Origin: UBA7446 sp049596455
GTDB taxonomy: Bacteria; Bacteroidota; Bacteroidia; Flavobacteriales; Flavobacteriaceae
Length of the DNA stretch: 64,000 nucleotides
Reading direction: 5' to 3'
NCBI GenBank assembly: GCA_049596455.1
Contig: JBMYLP010000001.1
Location: 1 to 64,000 of the forward strand
The notes beneath the pieces are model-generated. The model saw only the letters and a program-made list of their open reading frames with translations. It searched no databases and had not been told where the DNA came from. The position numbers and the translations under genes are program-made. Of this stretch, positions 43,075 through 51,119 are shown piece after piece (the first letter of the stretch is position 1; each line of letters begins with the position of its first letter).

Positions 43075-43899
43075 CTATGCATCAGTTATGAACGCTACAC
43101 GGATAGGGTCTAAGTAGGATAACCCAAACAAGGTGCTTGCGCCTCCGCCATAATTTGGATTTCCCTTGTAAATGGCAAGCTCAAGGTGTCCTTGACTGTT
43201 AAACAATGCCAGCTTTTTACCATCCTCCTCTCTGTTTTCTTTGGGAAGGTCATACCGAATAACTTCGTGGTAGTCGTTAAAAACCTGTTCAAAATCATGA
43301 TTTCTGGCATGTATAATAAATGCGCGTTTGTCCCGAATGCGGTCGAATAATTTTTTTGTGATATTGGTAATTACATTCCCATATCTATCAATATGCAGCA
43401 CATGTCCTTGTATTTCTGTTTGCTGTGGATTGACTCTTGGCATGTGTTGAGTGCGTTCTTTAAGGCTGTTAATCGGTGTTCCGATGACACTTAGCCCACC
43501 ACCTCTGTGTAAATGCGAAATGGCTTCAATAGCCTTTTCTAATGCTGTAGGTTGCGGAAGGTTTATTTTGATGTATTGTGAAGGATTAAGTTCAGGCTCT
43601 AAAAGCGATAAAAATCCATTATCGGCACAAACAAAATAATGATCATTTAGCAGTCCAATAATGAGTTCTTGCTCAGGAGTTTGATTAAAATCTACTCCAA
43701 TAAAATGAATACTACCCTCTGGAAAATTACGATAAACCGACCGCACCACATAAGCTGCTTGACCAATATGAAATGGGTCAATCAAGTGCGCAATATCAAC
43801 AATTTCAGGCGATTCCAGCTGCTGATACAGCCGCGCTTTAAGCCCAGCAACATAGGCGTCCTGCAAACCAAAATCTGTTGTTAGCGTAATAAGCGCCAT
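43075..43899 (-). CDS. SAM hydroxide adenosyltransferase (SAM hydrolase, DUF62 family)
   Basis: This 274-residue protein belongs to the fluorinase/chlorinase/DUF62 family. Most bacterial members split S-adenosylmethionine to adenosine and methionine with water. LITLTTDFGLQDAYVAGLKARL at the N-terminus and FIGVDFNQTPEQELI are family blocks. FVCADNGFLSLL and the C-terminal GGGASTLFGLSYLDPIRVAF shape the nucleoside site. The halogenase-specific loop cannot be assigned by eye, so the common hydrolase role is preferred. It is divergent from phoH. Confidence 0.88.
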   Translation of the reverse strand: MALITLTTDFGLQDAYVAGLKARLYQQLESPEIVDIAHLIDPFHIGQAAYVVRSVYRNFPEGSIHFIGVDFNQTPEQELIIGLLNDHYFVCADNGFLSLLEPELNPSQYIKINLPQPTALEKAIEAISHLHRGGGLSVIGTPINSLKERTQHMPRVNPQQTEIQGHVLHIDRYGNVITNITKKLFDRIRDKRAFIIHARNHDFEQVFNDYHEVIRYDLPKENREEDGKKLALFNSQGHLELAIYKGNPNYGGGASTLFGLSYLDPIRVAFITDA

Positions 43900-43938
43900 G
43901 AAATAACCTTAAGTTAATTTATCAAGCTAAAAATTGCT

Positions 43939-43946
43939 TAATTTTG
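43939..43946 (+). promoter_or_regulatory. -7 promoter element TAATTTTG of phoH
   Basis: TAATTTTG on the plus strand starts 63 bases before the phoH start codon. It is separated by four bases from the oppositely oriented TAACTTTG at 43951-43958, so the divergent genes share one control region. Confidence 0.5.
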
Positions 43947-43950
43947 AATA

Positions 43951-43958
43951 CAAAGTTA
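43951..43958 (-). promoter_or_regulatory. -7 promoter element TAACTTTG of the SAM-hydrolase gene
   Basis: On the minus strand TAACTTTG fits TAnnTTTG and lies 51 bases ahead of the ATG at 43899. It faces the phoH promoter. Confidence 0.45.
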
Positions 43959-44001
43959 CCAAAATTCAATGCCTTAGGGTTTATTTTTTAAAAACACACA
44001 T

Positions 44002-44958
44002 TTGAACGAAATTACAATTGAGTTAGCCGAGGTCAACCCTACGGAATTCTACGGAGGAAAAAGCAATAAAAATATCACCCTTTTAAAAAAGTACTTTCCT
44101 AAAATAAAAGTGGTTGTTCGCGGAAATAAAATCACCGCTTTTGGGGAAGAAGAACTACTTGAAGTATTTGAAAAACAAGTTGATAGACTTGTGTCCCACT
44201 ACGGAAAATACAATTCGCTTAATGGTGAAACCGTACAACAAATTTTGGAAAGCGATGAAGAAGACAACTTTGGTTTAGAGCCAGAAGACAACAAAGTGAT
44301 TTTGCACGGCGTTGGCGGAAAAATCATCAAAGCACAAACGCTAAATCAGGCTAAACTTGTTGATTATATGTCCAAAAACGATATGGTTTTTGCCATTGGT
44401 CCTGCCGGAACAGGAAAGACCTATACGGGCGTTGCTTTGGCAGTAAAAGCCTTAAAAAACAAAGAAGTAAAACGCATTATTCTAACTCGACCAGCTGTTG
44501 AGGCAGGCGAAAATTTAGGTTTTTTACCCGGGGACTTAAAAGAAAAACTTGATCCGTACATGCAACCCTTATATGATGCGTTGCGTGATATGATCCCCAA
44601 AGAAAAACTCGATCACTACATCGAAAATGGCACTATTCAAATTGCGCCAATGGCTTTTATGCGTGGCCGAACACTCGACAATGCCTTTGTAATTTTAGAC
44701 GAAGCCCAAAACACCACGCACAATCAAATGAAGATGTTTTTGACCCGAATGGGTAAAAACGCCAAGTTTATGATTACTGGCGATCCGGGACAAATTGACT
44801 TGCCGCGCCGTGTGATTTCTGGGCTTAAAGAAGCTATTTTGGTGCTGGGTGGTGTAAAAGGAATTGGCATGGTATATCTAGATGATAAAGACGTTATTCG
44901 TCACCGTTTAGTGAAGAAAGTCATAGAAGCCTACAAACAAACGGAACACCATAATTGA
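44002..44958 (+). CDS. PhoH-family ATPase
   Basis: This 318-residue cytoplasmic ATPase has an N-terminal KH-like region (about 1-90), then Walker A GPAGTGKT at 133-140, ILTRPAVEAGENLGFLPGDL, and Walker B FVILDEAQNTT. PhoH-like proteins bind RNA, and several act in RNA processing or ribosome maturation. The start codon appears to be TTG at 44002, because the reading frame and family N-terminus (NEITIELAEVNP) begin there. The stop TGA overlaps the purC ATG by one base. Confidence 0.92.
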   Translation: MNEITIELAEVNPTEFYGGKSNKNITLLKKYFPKIKVVVRGNKITAFGEEELLEVFEKQVDRLVSHYGKYNSLNGETVQQILESDEEDNFGLEPEDNKVILHGVGGKIIKAQTLNQAKLVDYMSKNDMVFAIGPAGTGKTYTGVALAVKALKNKEVKRIILTRPAVEAGENLGFLPGDLKEKLDPYMQPLYDALRDMIPKEKLDHYIENGTIQIAPMAFMRGRTLDNAFVILDEAQNTTHNQMKMFLTRMGKNAKFMITGDPGQIDLPRRVISGLKEAILVLGGVKGIGMVYLDDKDVIRHRLVKKVIEAYKQTEHHN

Positions 44959-45911
44959 TGCTCATGCAAACACTTATGCAGTCTAATTTGCACCTAAAGG
45001 GGCTAAAAGACAAATACAAAGGAAAAGTACGTGAGGTTTATACGTTGGAAAACGACAAATTAGTTATGGTAGCCACAGATCGCCTTTCGGCGTTTGATGT
45101 GGTGATGCCAAAAGGAATTCCCTATAAAGGACAGATTTTAAATCAAATTGCTGCGCATATGTTGGCGGCTACTGCTGATATTGTTCCAAATTGGCTTATT
45201 GCCACTCCCGACCCGAATGTTGCGGTGGGAAAAGCCTGCGAGCCACTAAAAGTTGAAATGGTTATTCGTGGATATTTGGCAGGACACGCTGCCAGAGAAT
45301 ATGCCTTAGGAAAACGCACATTGTGTGGTGCGCCTATGCCTGACGGAATGCATGAAAATGATGCTTTCCCAGAGCCCATTATTACCCCTGCCACCAAAGC
45401 CGAACAAGGAGATCACGACGAAGATATTACTCCACAGGAACTTATTGAAAGAGGCATTGTTACTGCCCAGGAATACCAGTTGCTTGCTGGTTATACCCGT
45501 GCTTTATTTACTCGTGGCACGGAAATGGCTGCTGCACAAGGCTTAATTTTGGTAGATACCAAGTATGAATTTGGTAAAGATTCCAATGGAACTATTGTGT
45601 TGATTGATGAGATTCACACCCCAGATTCCTCACGTTATTTTTATGCCGAAGGATATAAAGAGCGTCAAGCCAAAGGGGAACCGCAACGCCAATTGTCGAA
45701 AGAATTTGTACGCCGTTGGCTAATAGAACACGGTTTTCAAGGCAAACCCGGACAACAATTACCCGAAATGTCAGACGATTATATTGAATCTGTTTCAGCG
45801 CGTTATATTGAGCTGTACGAACATATTACAGGCAAAACCTTTCAAAAAGCTGACCTTACAGATGTTGAAGGTCGCATTCAGCAAAATTTAGATATTTTTT
45901 TTAAGTCCTAA
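44958..45911 (+). CDS. purC: Phosphoribosylaminoimidazole-succinocarboxamide synthase
   Basis: This 317-residue SAICAR synthetase joins CAIR and aspartate in purine synthesis. YKGKVREVYTLENDKLVMVATDRLSAFDVVMPKGIPYKGQILNQI is the family opening (split here only by the usual strand breaks), followed by MVIRGYLAGHAAREY and LILVDTKYEFGKD. It is the long form typical of Bacteroidota. The first ATG at 44958 forms TGATG with the phoH stop; ATGs at 44964 and 44976 are also possible. Its last 24 bases overlap the convergent miaA gene. Confidence 0.95.
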   Translation: MLMQTLMQSNLHLKGLKDKYKGKVREVYTLENDKLVMVATDRLSAFDVVMPKGIPYKGQILNQIAAHMLAATADIVPNWLIATPDPNVAVGKACEPLKVEMVIRGYLAGHAAREYALGKRTLCGAPMPDGMHENDAFPEPIITPATKAEQGDHDEDITPQELIERGIVTAQEYQLLAGYTRALFTRGTEMAAAQGLILVDTKYEFGKDSNGTIVLIDEIHTPDSSRYFYAEGYKERQAKGEPQRQLSKEFVRRWLIEHGFQGKPGQQLPEMSDDYIESVSARYIELYEHITGKTFQKADLTDVEGRIQQNLDIFFKS

Positions 45912-46802
45912 TACCTCAAGTAACTCCTCGCCAACAGCGGTGTTATTTGGTAATTTATGCTTGACAGGGTGATTGCGAAGCCACGTTAATTGGCGTTTTG
46001 CAAATCGTCTGGTGTTCTTTTTGATATTTGCTATACTTTCTTGCAAAGATTCTTTTCCTTCAAAATAAGGAACCAATTCTCTGTATCCAACAGTTTGTAA
46101 TGCATTCAGCTCTTTGTGTGGTAAAAGTTCTTTTGCCTCCTCCACTAATCCCTTTGCAACCATAGCATCTACACGAGCATTAATTCGCTCATACAATTCT
46201 TCTCTGGGCATGGTTAGTTCAATGGAAATTACATCAAATGAGCGTTCATTTTTGGGTTGTCCTAAAAAGGAGGAGTACGGCTTTTTAGATGCAGTACAAA
46301 CGCCCAACGCACGTAATAACCTTACATGATTTTGTAAATCTACAACATTGTAATATGCAGGATCCAAACGTTTTAGTTCATTTTGTAAATGCGTCAATCC
46401 CTTTGCCTCATATGCCTTTTGCCACATCGATGAAATGTCATTCGGTACATCGGGAAAATCATCTAATCCACGAACCACTGCGTCTGTGTATAGGTTTGAG
46501 CCGCCAACCAAAACGGCTACATCAGAGCACTTAAATATGGTATTAAGCAATGCAATGGCATCTTTCTCAAAATCCCCAACGGAATAAGGCTCGTGAATGC
46601 TTTTGTGTTGAATAAAATGATGGGGAATACCCTGTTGTTCTTCGGCTGAGGGTACGGCAGTTCCTATCTCCATCTCTTTATAAAACTGACGCGCATCACT
46701 AGATAAAATAGGACAGCCCAAAAGTTTTGCCAATTCTACCGCAAAGGATGTTTTGCCAATGGCAGTTGGACCAGAAACGGTAATAAGTTTAGGACGCTGC
46801 AT
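45888..46802 (-). CDS. miaA: tRNA dimethylallyltransferase
   Basis: This 304-residue enzyme adds dimethylallyl to A37 of tRNAs reading UNN codons. The P-loop is VSGPTAIGKTSFAVELA at the N-terminus, followed by SSDARQFYKEMEIGTAVPS, ALLVGGSNLYTDAVVRG-type strands and the C-terminal KKNTRRFAKRQLTWLRN. It overlaps the upstream nuclease gene by 14 bases. Confidence 0.95.
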   Translation of the reverse strand: MQRPKLITVSGPTAIGKTSFAVELAKLLGCPILSSDARQFYKEMEIGTAVPSAEEQQGIPHHFIQHKSIHEPYSVGDFEKDAIALLNTIFKCSDVAVLVGGSNLYTDAVVRGLDDFPDVPNDISSMWQKAYEAKGLTHLQNELKRLDPAYYNVVDLQNHVRLLRALGVCTASKKPYSSFLGQPKNERSFDVISIELTMPREELYERINARVDAMVAKGLVEEAKELLPHKELNALQTVGYRELVPYFEGKESLQESIANIKKNTRRFAKRQLTWLRNHPVKHKLPNNTAVGEELLEVLGLKKNI

Positions 46803-48162
46803 CGAGATGAATAATTTCTTTCACTTTATTTTTTCGCACAAATTGCTGTATGATATGACGTGCCGCCCGAGAGTTTTTCATGGGAGTAATGATGGTGTTA
46901 ATCATATCAATATTTGTGATTTGATAATTTAGACTCACATACCCAAACCCTTTATAATCATTGTCTTGAATAAGGATAATACTCCGTTCGTCATGAGTGC
47001 GCCCTTTGTCTACTAGCAGCATATTGGGCGACTGAAAGCTCAGTCTATCAATGCATTGTTGCACGCGTTTGTTGTATTGCTCGGCAGTTTCCTTTTCCAC
47101 ACAGGCACCCATACATTGATTAATTGCTTCGTGTGAGCATGCATTTTTAGGGGATTCTAATCCAACCAATTTTAAACATAGCGTATATTTCTGCGCAAAG
47201 AAATACAATGTTTTACGCGCATTATTTAAGTTTTTAAACGTAGTCACATAGCTAATGTCATCTTGCGCGTGGGCAATGCGTAAAAACTGATACCCCGAGC
47301 TCGTAACACCCAATTCCAATCCAAAACGGATACGGTCATTTTTATGTACTCTGTTATGCTTGGGCTTGTGCAGTTGGATTTCGTCCACTTCTTTGAGTAA
47401 AGCTATAAGCTCATTTCCTGTTTCTTCGGTACTAACACTATGTGTTTCTAACTGGATTTTTAACGCTTTTCTACTTTTCCCTGTAAAGTGCTGATTTACA
47501 CGTTTACGCATATTGGTACTTTTGCCAATATAAATGACATCTCCTTGTTGGTTGTGAAGGTAATACACCCCTGTGACAGGTTTAACCTGTTCAACCAAAT
47601 GCAAAAACTTTTGCTTAACCTGATCATGTTCCTTAGTGCGCAGCACTTCTTTGACAATGGTTTTTTTGGTGTCTTTGTCTAATAATAATTTGAGGAGCTT
47701 GACAGTAGCACGGGCATCTCCAGCCGCACGGTGGCGGTCGCTAAGTGGAATACCCAAAGACCGCACAAGCTTTCCTAATTTGTATGAAGCTTGCTCGGGA
47801 ATCAACTTCTTGGCAAGTGCAACAGTACACAGCGTTTGTCTTTCATAGGTAAACCCTAATCGATTGAATTCAGTGCAAAGCATGCGATAGTCAAAGCTTG
47901 CATTGTGTGCCACTAAGGTGCACTCTTCAGTAATTTCTACGATACGTTTGGCAATTTCATAAAACTTGGGTGCGTTACGCAGCATTTTTTCGTTTATTCC
48001 GGTTAGATTTGCCACAAAGGGTTGGATGGGTCGCTCTGGGTTTACAAGGCTTATAAATTGATCAACAATTTCATTGCCATCAAATTTGTAAATGGCAACT
48101 TCTGTAATCCCTTCCTCGTTGTACTTACCTCCTGTGGTTTCTACATCAACTACTGCGTACAT
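46789..48162 (-). CDS. DnaQ-like exonuclease fused to a GIY-YIG (UvrC/Cho-like) nuclease
   Basis: This 457-residue two-nuclease protein starts with an epsilon-type 3'-5' exonuclease domain (residues 1 to about 165). VVDVETTGGKYNEEGITE holds the DxE pair, VAHNASFDYRMLC the next acidic motif, and HRAAGDARAT the HxAxxD motif. A GIY-YIG domain follows (about 193-275, GVYYLHNQQGDVIYIGKSTNMRKRVNQHF). A C-terminal region has a cysteine cluster (CSHEAINQCMGACVEKE) like that of Cho/UvrC. The domain order suggests DNA repair, but no function is proven by sequence. It sits 3 bases after yggS. Confidence 0.9.
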   Translation of the reverse strand: MYAVVDVETTGGKYNEEGITEVAIYKFDGNEIVDQFISLVNPERPIQPFVANLTGINEKMLRNAPKFYEIAKRIVEITEECTLVAHNASFDYRMLCTEFNRLGFTYERQTLCTVALAKKLIPEQASYKLGKLVRSLGIPLSDRHRAAGDARATVKLLKLLLDKDTKKTIVKEVLRTKEHDQVKQKFLHLVEQVKPVTGVYYLHNQQGDVIYIGKSTNMRKRVNQHFTGKSRKALKIQLETHSVSTEETGNELIALLKEVDEIQLHKPKHNRVHKNDRIRFGLELGVTSSGYQFLRIAHAQDDISYVTTFKNLNNARKTLYFFAQKYTLCLKLVGLESPKNACSHEAINQCMGACVEKETAEQYNKRVQQCIDRLSFQSPNMLLVDKGRTHDERSIILIQDNDYKGFGYVSLNYQITNIDMINTIITPMKNSRAARHIIQQFVRKNKVKEIIHLDAAS

Positions 48163-48165
48163 GCC

Positions 48166-48807
48166 TTAATCTCTTCGTCCAAAAATAAGGCTTCCAATAC
48201 GAATCATATTACTGCCAGCAGTAATTGCAAGAGGGTAGTCGTTACTCATGCCCATAGATAATATTGTGAGTGTTTTTTTTGCCTTCCATTCGCTGTAAAA
48301 CGCTGAAAGGGTTTCAAATTCACGTTTTACTTGTTGTTCATCTTCGGTAAAGGTAGCCATGCCCATCAGCCCAACAATACGTACATTTTCGTATTGGTTT
48401 TCATGGGAAAATAAGGCTTCTGCTTCGCCGTATGAAAACCCAAACTTTGAACTTTCCTCTGCAATATGAATTTGAATAAGCACGTCTATTACACGATGGT
48501 GCTTTGCGCCCTGCTTATTGATTTCAGCCAAAAGTCTTTCGCTATCAACCCCATGAATAAGATGCACAAAGGGGGCGATGTATTTTACCTTATTGCGCTG
48601 CAAATGTCCAATCATGTGCCAACGAATATCGTTGGGTAGTGTCTCAGCTTTTTGGCAAAGTTCTTGGACTTTATTTTCTCCAAAGTCACGATGTCCAGCA
48701 CCGTAGGCTTCTTCAATGGCACTGTTGGGCTTTGTCTTGGAAACTGCCACAAGGGTTGTTCCTTGCGGTAATTCAACACTAAGTTTTTGAATTTGCTCCG
48801 CTATCAT
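48166..48807 (-). CDS. YggS-family pyridoxal phosphate homeostasis protein
   Basis: This 213-residue fold-type III PLP protein carries the PLP lysine in LVAVSKTKPNSAIEEAY. DFGENKVQELCQK, WHMIGHLQRNKVKY, LMGMATFTEDEQQVKREF and LSMGMSNDYPLAITAGSNMIRIGSLIFG follow. Proteins of this family buffer PLP and have no known catalytic reaction. It overlaps the start of the oxidoreductase gene's end by four bases and is transcribed with it. Confidence 0.94.
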   Translation of the reverse strand: MIAEQIQKLSVELPQGTTLVAVSKTKPNSAIEEAYGAGHRDFGENKVQELCQKAETLPNDIRWHMIGHLQRNKVKYIAPFVHLIHGVDSERLLAEINKQGAKHHRVIDVLIQIHIAEESSKFGFSYGEAEALFSHENQYENVRIVGLMGMATFTEDEQQVKREFETLSAFYSEWKAKKTLTILSMGMSNDYPLAITAGSNMIRIGSLIFGRRD

Positions 48808-49731
48808 GCCGAGGATTTTTCAACAAGCGCTGTAATCTGGAGGGCAATGTCTAAGGCACTTTTCCCTTGGGTGAGTGGAACAATGACTGGCGTGTTGTTG
48901 GTAATGGCATCGGCAAAGCATTCGAGTTCCATAAGTATGGCGTTAACTTCTGGAACTTCAGGATTATCAAAGAAAATTCGCTTTTTCTTTCCCTGTGCAT
49001 TTTCCAATACCATGTCAAAATCCCCAACGTCTTTTGGTGCGTCATGCATCTTTACCACCTCCACTTTTTTATCCAAATAATCTACAGAGATGTAAGCATC
49101 TTTTTGGAAAAAGCGCGCTTTTCGCATGTTTTTTAATGAAATCCTACTTGCGGTCAGATTGGCAACACAACCATTTTCAAATTCTATTCTGGCGTTGGCA
49201 ATGTCTGGTGTTTCGCTGATAATGGAAACCCCACTTGCCGAGATGCTAGCAACAGGCGCATCAACCACGCTGAGTACCGTGTCAATGTCGTGAATCATAA
49301 GGTCTAAAACAACAGGAACGTCTGTTCCGCGCGGATTAAACTCTGCTAAGCGATGCGTTTCAATAAACATACTGTCACTGATATCGTCTTTTACCGCTAA
49401 AAAAGCAGGATTAAATCGCTCTACATGCCCCACCTGACCCAATACCTGATGTTTTTCAGCGAGAGTGATGAGTTCTTCGGCTTGTGAAACCGTCTGGGTA
49501 ATGGGCTTTTCTATAAAAACATGTTTGCCTTTTTCAACAGCTTGTTTGGCAAGTTCGTGATGAAATAGGGTAGGTGTTACGATATCTACCACTTCAACAG
49601 CATCTATCAGTTCAGCTACTGAACCAAATGCCTTAAATCCAAATTCCTCAGCAATACGATCTCTTACGGTTTTGTTTTCATCATAAAAACCAACCAAATC
49701 ATATTTTTCAGATTGATGCAGCAAGCGCAAA
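48804..49731 (-). CDS. Gfo/Idh/MocA-family oxidoreductase, N-terminus lost in assembly gap
   Basis: At least 308 residues of an NAD(P)-dependent Gfo/Idh/MocA dehydrogenase are present. VVDIVTPTLFHHELAKQAVEKGKHVFIEKPITQTVSQAEELI contains the family's EKP motif, and GQVGHVERFNPAF and VLDLMIHDIDTVLSVV follow. The glycine-rich N-terminus (expected GxGxxG, about 15-20 residues) is missing because the frame runs into the 10 unknown bases at 49732-49741. The visible LRLLHQSEKYDLVGFYDENK follows on from it. The codon at 49730 read as a start is an internal leucine. The substrate is unknown. Confidence 0.88.
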
Positions 49732-49741
49732 NNNNNNNNNN
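49732..49741. other. Assembly gap (10 N)
   Basis: Ten unknown bases interrupt the start of the oxidoreductase gene. The flank at 49742 onward does not supply the missing Rossmann motif in any frame, so the true gap is probably longer than ten bases. Confidence 0.95.
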
Positions 49742-49809
49742 ATGACGCATCAAACTTCTTTTTCCGAAATAAAATACCAAGCTCTTGTGGTAATCGGTTT
49801 GAAAATAAA

Positions 49810-49848
49810 TTAAAGCTTTAGTCGCCTAGCTTTTAACTTCCGTTTCAT
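49810..49848 (-). CDS. Candidate leaderless 12-codon basic leader peptide
   Basis: ATG at 49848 opens a 12-codon frame, MKRKLKARRLKL, ending in TAA. Seven of the 12 residues are Lys or Arg. The ATG lies four bases after TACATTTG, and the sequence TAGC between them is identical to the four bases before the smpB ATG. After the stop, TACCA/TGGTA can form a hairpin, and the strand then runs into the assembly gap. The likely downstream gene is the oxidoreductase, but the gap hides the link. This may be a regulatory leader, or a chance frame. Confidence 0.45.
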   Translation of the reverse strand: MKRKLKARRLKL

Positions 49849-49852
49849 GCTA

Positions 49853-49860
49853 CAAATGTA
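49853..49860 (-). promoter_or_regulatory. -7 promoter element TACATTTG before the basic leader peptide
   Basis: TACATTTG on the minus strand matches TAnnTTTG. Spacing of four bases to the ATG at 49848 equals that before the arginine leader and smpB. It is the probable promoter for the oxidoreductase-yggS-nuclease-miaA series. Confidence 0.5.
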
Positions 49861-49894
49861 ACAAGATTAAGTGGCGGGCAGACAGTTGATTTTG

Positions 49895-49902
49895 TATTTT
49901 TG
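49895..49902 (+). promoter_or_regulatory. -7 promoter element TATTTTTG, 5 bases before pcm
   Basis: TATTTTTG lies five bases (GGCAG) before the pcm ATG at 49908, predicting a leaderless or nearly leaderless mRNA. Confidence 0.55.
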
Positions 49903-49907
49903 GGCAG

Positions 49908-50552
49908 ATGAAGCAGGACACAACCAAGCATCAGGGAAAACGACGCCAATTGGTTTTGGTTTTAGAGCAAAAAGGGATTACCCAAGCAGCCGTTCTAAAC
50001 GCCATAGGCGACATTCCGCGTCACCTGTTTTTGGACAGTAGTTTTGTGGATCATGCCTATCAGGACAAAGCATTTCCCATTGGCGCAGAACAAACCATCT
50101 CACAACCTTACACCGTGGCATTCCAAAGTGAGCAATTGCAACTCAAACCCGGCATGAAAGTGTTGGAAATTGGCACAGGTTCTGGTTATCAAACAGCGGT
50201 GTTGTGCCATATGGGTGCAGCGGTCTATTCAATTGAGCGTCAGCATGAGTTGTTTCGCACCAGTCTAAAGCGGTTACCCGCACTGGGCTACAAACCAAAG
50301 AAGCTCATTTTTGGAGATGGATACAAAGGCTACCCCGAACAAGCACCATATGATAGAATTATTGTAACGGCAGGTGCGCCGTCAGTTCCAGAAGCCTTAT
50401 TAGCACAATTGGCTGTAGGGGGAAGGATGGTGATTCCTGTTGGCGAAGCCAATCAGAAAATGACCATTATTTCCCGAACTTCAGATAACGATTTTCAAAA
50501 ATTAGAACTTGGCGACTTTCGTTTTGTACCGCTTTTACAAGATAAAAATTAG
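49908..50552 (+). CDS. pcm: Protein-L-isoaspartate O-methyltransferase
   Basis: This 214-residue SAM-dependent methyltransferase starts repair of isoaspartyl residues in aged proteins. It has IPRHLFLDSSFVDHAYQDKAFPIGAEQTISQPYTVAFQ (substrate site), the SAM loop VLEIGTGSGYQTAVLCHMGA, YSIERQHEL, and PYDRIIVTAGAPSVPEALLAQL. It appears monocistronic. Its TAG stop shares bases with the TAA stop of smpB on the other strand. Confidence 0.95.
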   Translation: MKQDTTKHQGKRRQLVLVLEQKGITQAAVLNAIGDIPRHLFLDSSFVDHAYQDKAFPIGAEQTISQPYTVAFQSEQLQLKPGMKVLEIGTGSGYQTAVLCHMGAAVYSIERQHELFRTSLKRLPALGYKPKKLIFGDGYKGYPEQAPYDRIIVTAGAPSVPEALLAQLAVGGRMVIPVGEANQKMTIISRTSDNDFQKLELGDFRFVPLLQDKN

Positions 50553-51010
50553 CGTTTAAAATTCTTTTTTACACGATCAAGCTGACGTTTGTTATCACGA
50601 TCCTTTATGGTTTCGCGTTTGTCGTGAATTTTCTTCCCTTTAGCCAAAGCAATACGCACTTTTGCCAATCCTTTATCTGTTAAAAATACTTGTAGTGGCA
50701 CTATGGTAAGTCCCACATTTTGTACTTGTTTGAGTAGTTTTCGCAATTCTTTTCGTTGCAAAAGTAGTTTTCGGTCTCCTTTGGTGCGGTGGTTTACATA
50801 ACCTCCATGGCTGTATTCTTCAATGTGCATATTGATAATAAAAAGTTCGCCTTGCTCACTAAATGCACAAAAACTTTCTGCAATAGAAGCCTTCCCGGCA
50901 CGAATAGATTTTATTTCCGTACCTGTTAACACAATCCCAGCGGTGTATTGATCCATGAGTTCGTACTCAAAACGCGCTCGTTTGTTTTTTATGTTAATCG
51001 TCTTTTGCAT
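50549..51010 (-). CDS. smpB: SsrA-binding protein
   Basis: This 153-residue tmRNA partner rescues stalled ribosomes. It has KRARFEYELMDQYTAGIVLTGTEIKSIRAGKASI at the start of the OB-type core, and the C-terminal LAKGKKIHDKRETIKDRDNKRQLDRVKK tail that enters the mRNA channel. The ATG follows a TACTTTTG element by four bases (TAGC), so the message is probably leaderless. The tmRNA gene itself is not in the window. Confidence 0.96.
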   Translation of the reverse strand: MQKTINIKNKRARFEYELMDQYTAGIVLTGTEIKSIRAGKASIAESFCAFSEQGELFIINMHIEEYSHGGYVNHRTKGDRKLLLQRKELRKLLKQVQNVGLTIVPLQVFLTDKGLAKVRIALAKGKKIHDKRETIKDRDNKRQLDRVKKNFKR

Positions 51011-51014
51011 GCTA

Positions 51015-51022
51015 CAAAAGTA
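51015..51022 (-). promoter_or_regulatory. -7 promoter element TACTTTTG, 4 bases before smpB
   Basis: TACTTTTG followed by TAGC and then the smpB ATG. The 15-base block differs by only one base from the promoter-start block at 49846-49860. Confidence 0.55.
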
Positions 51023-51095
51023 TAACCTTCTGATGTATGTTCATTTGTTTTTAATAAAACCGTCATTTTTAGTACTTTGTCTTGTGCTGTTTGGC

Positions 51096-51103
51096 TATTT
51101 TTG
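51096..51103 (+). promoter_or_regulatory. -7 promoter element TATTTTTG of glyA
   Basis: TATTTTTG lies 16 bases before the glyA ATG at 51120. A second, imperfect element (TACTTTTA, 51109-51116) is three bases from the ATG. Either could serve. Confidence 0.45.
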
Positions 51104-51119
51104 TCTTTTACTTTTAGCT

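Noticed and set aside
41891..43075. Replication origin near dnaN
   Set aside because: No dnaA gene and no cluster of DnaA boxes was seen beside dnaN.
49748..49809. Continuation of the basic mini-frame past its stop (frame ending in a TGATG junction)
   Set aside because: It would need read-through of TAA, and the sequence has no recognisable family; only mentioned as context.
50955..51119. Upstream extension of glyA reading as a hydrophobic N-terminus
   Set aside because: It overlaps smpB and the smpB promoter, and serine hydroxymethyltransferases are cytoplasmic without such a segment; the ATG at 51120 gives the family length.
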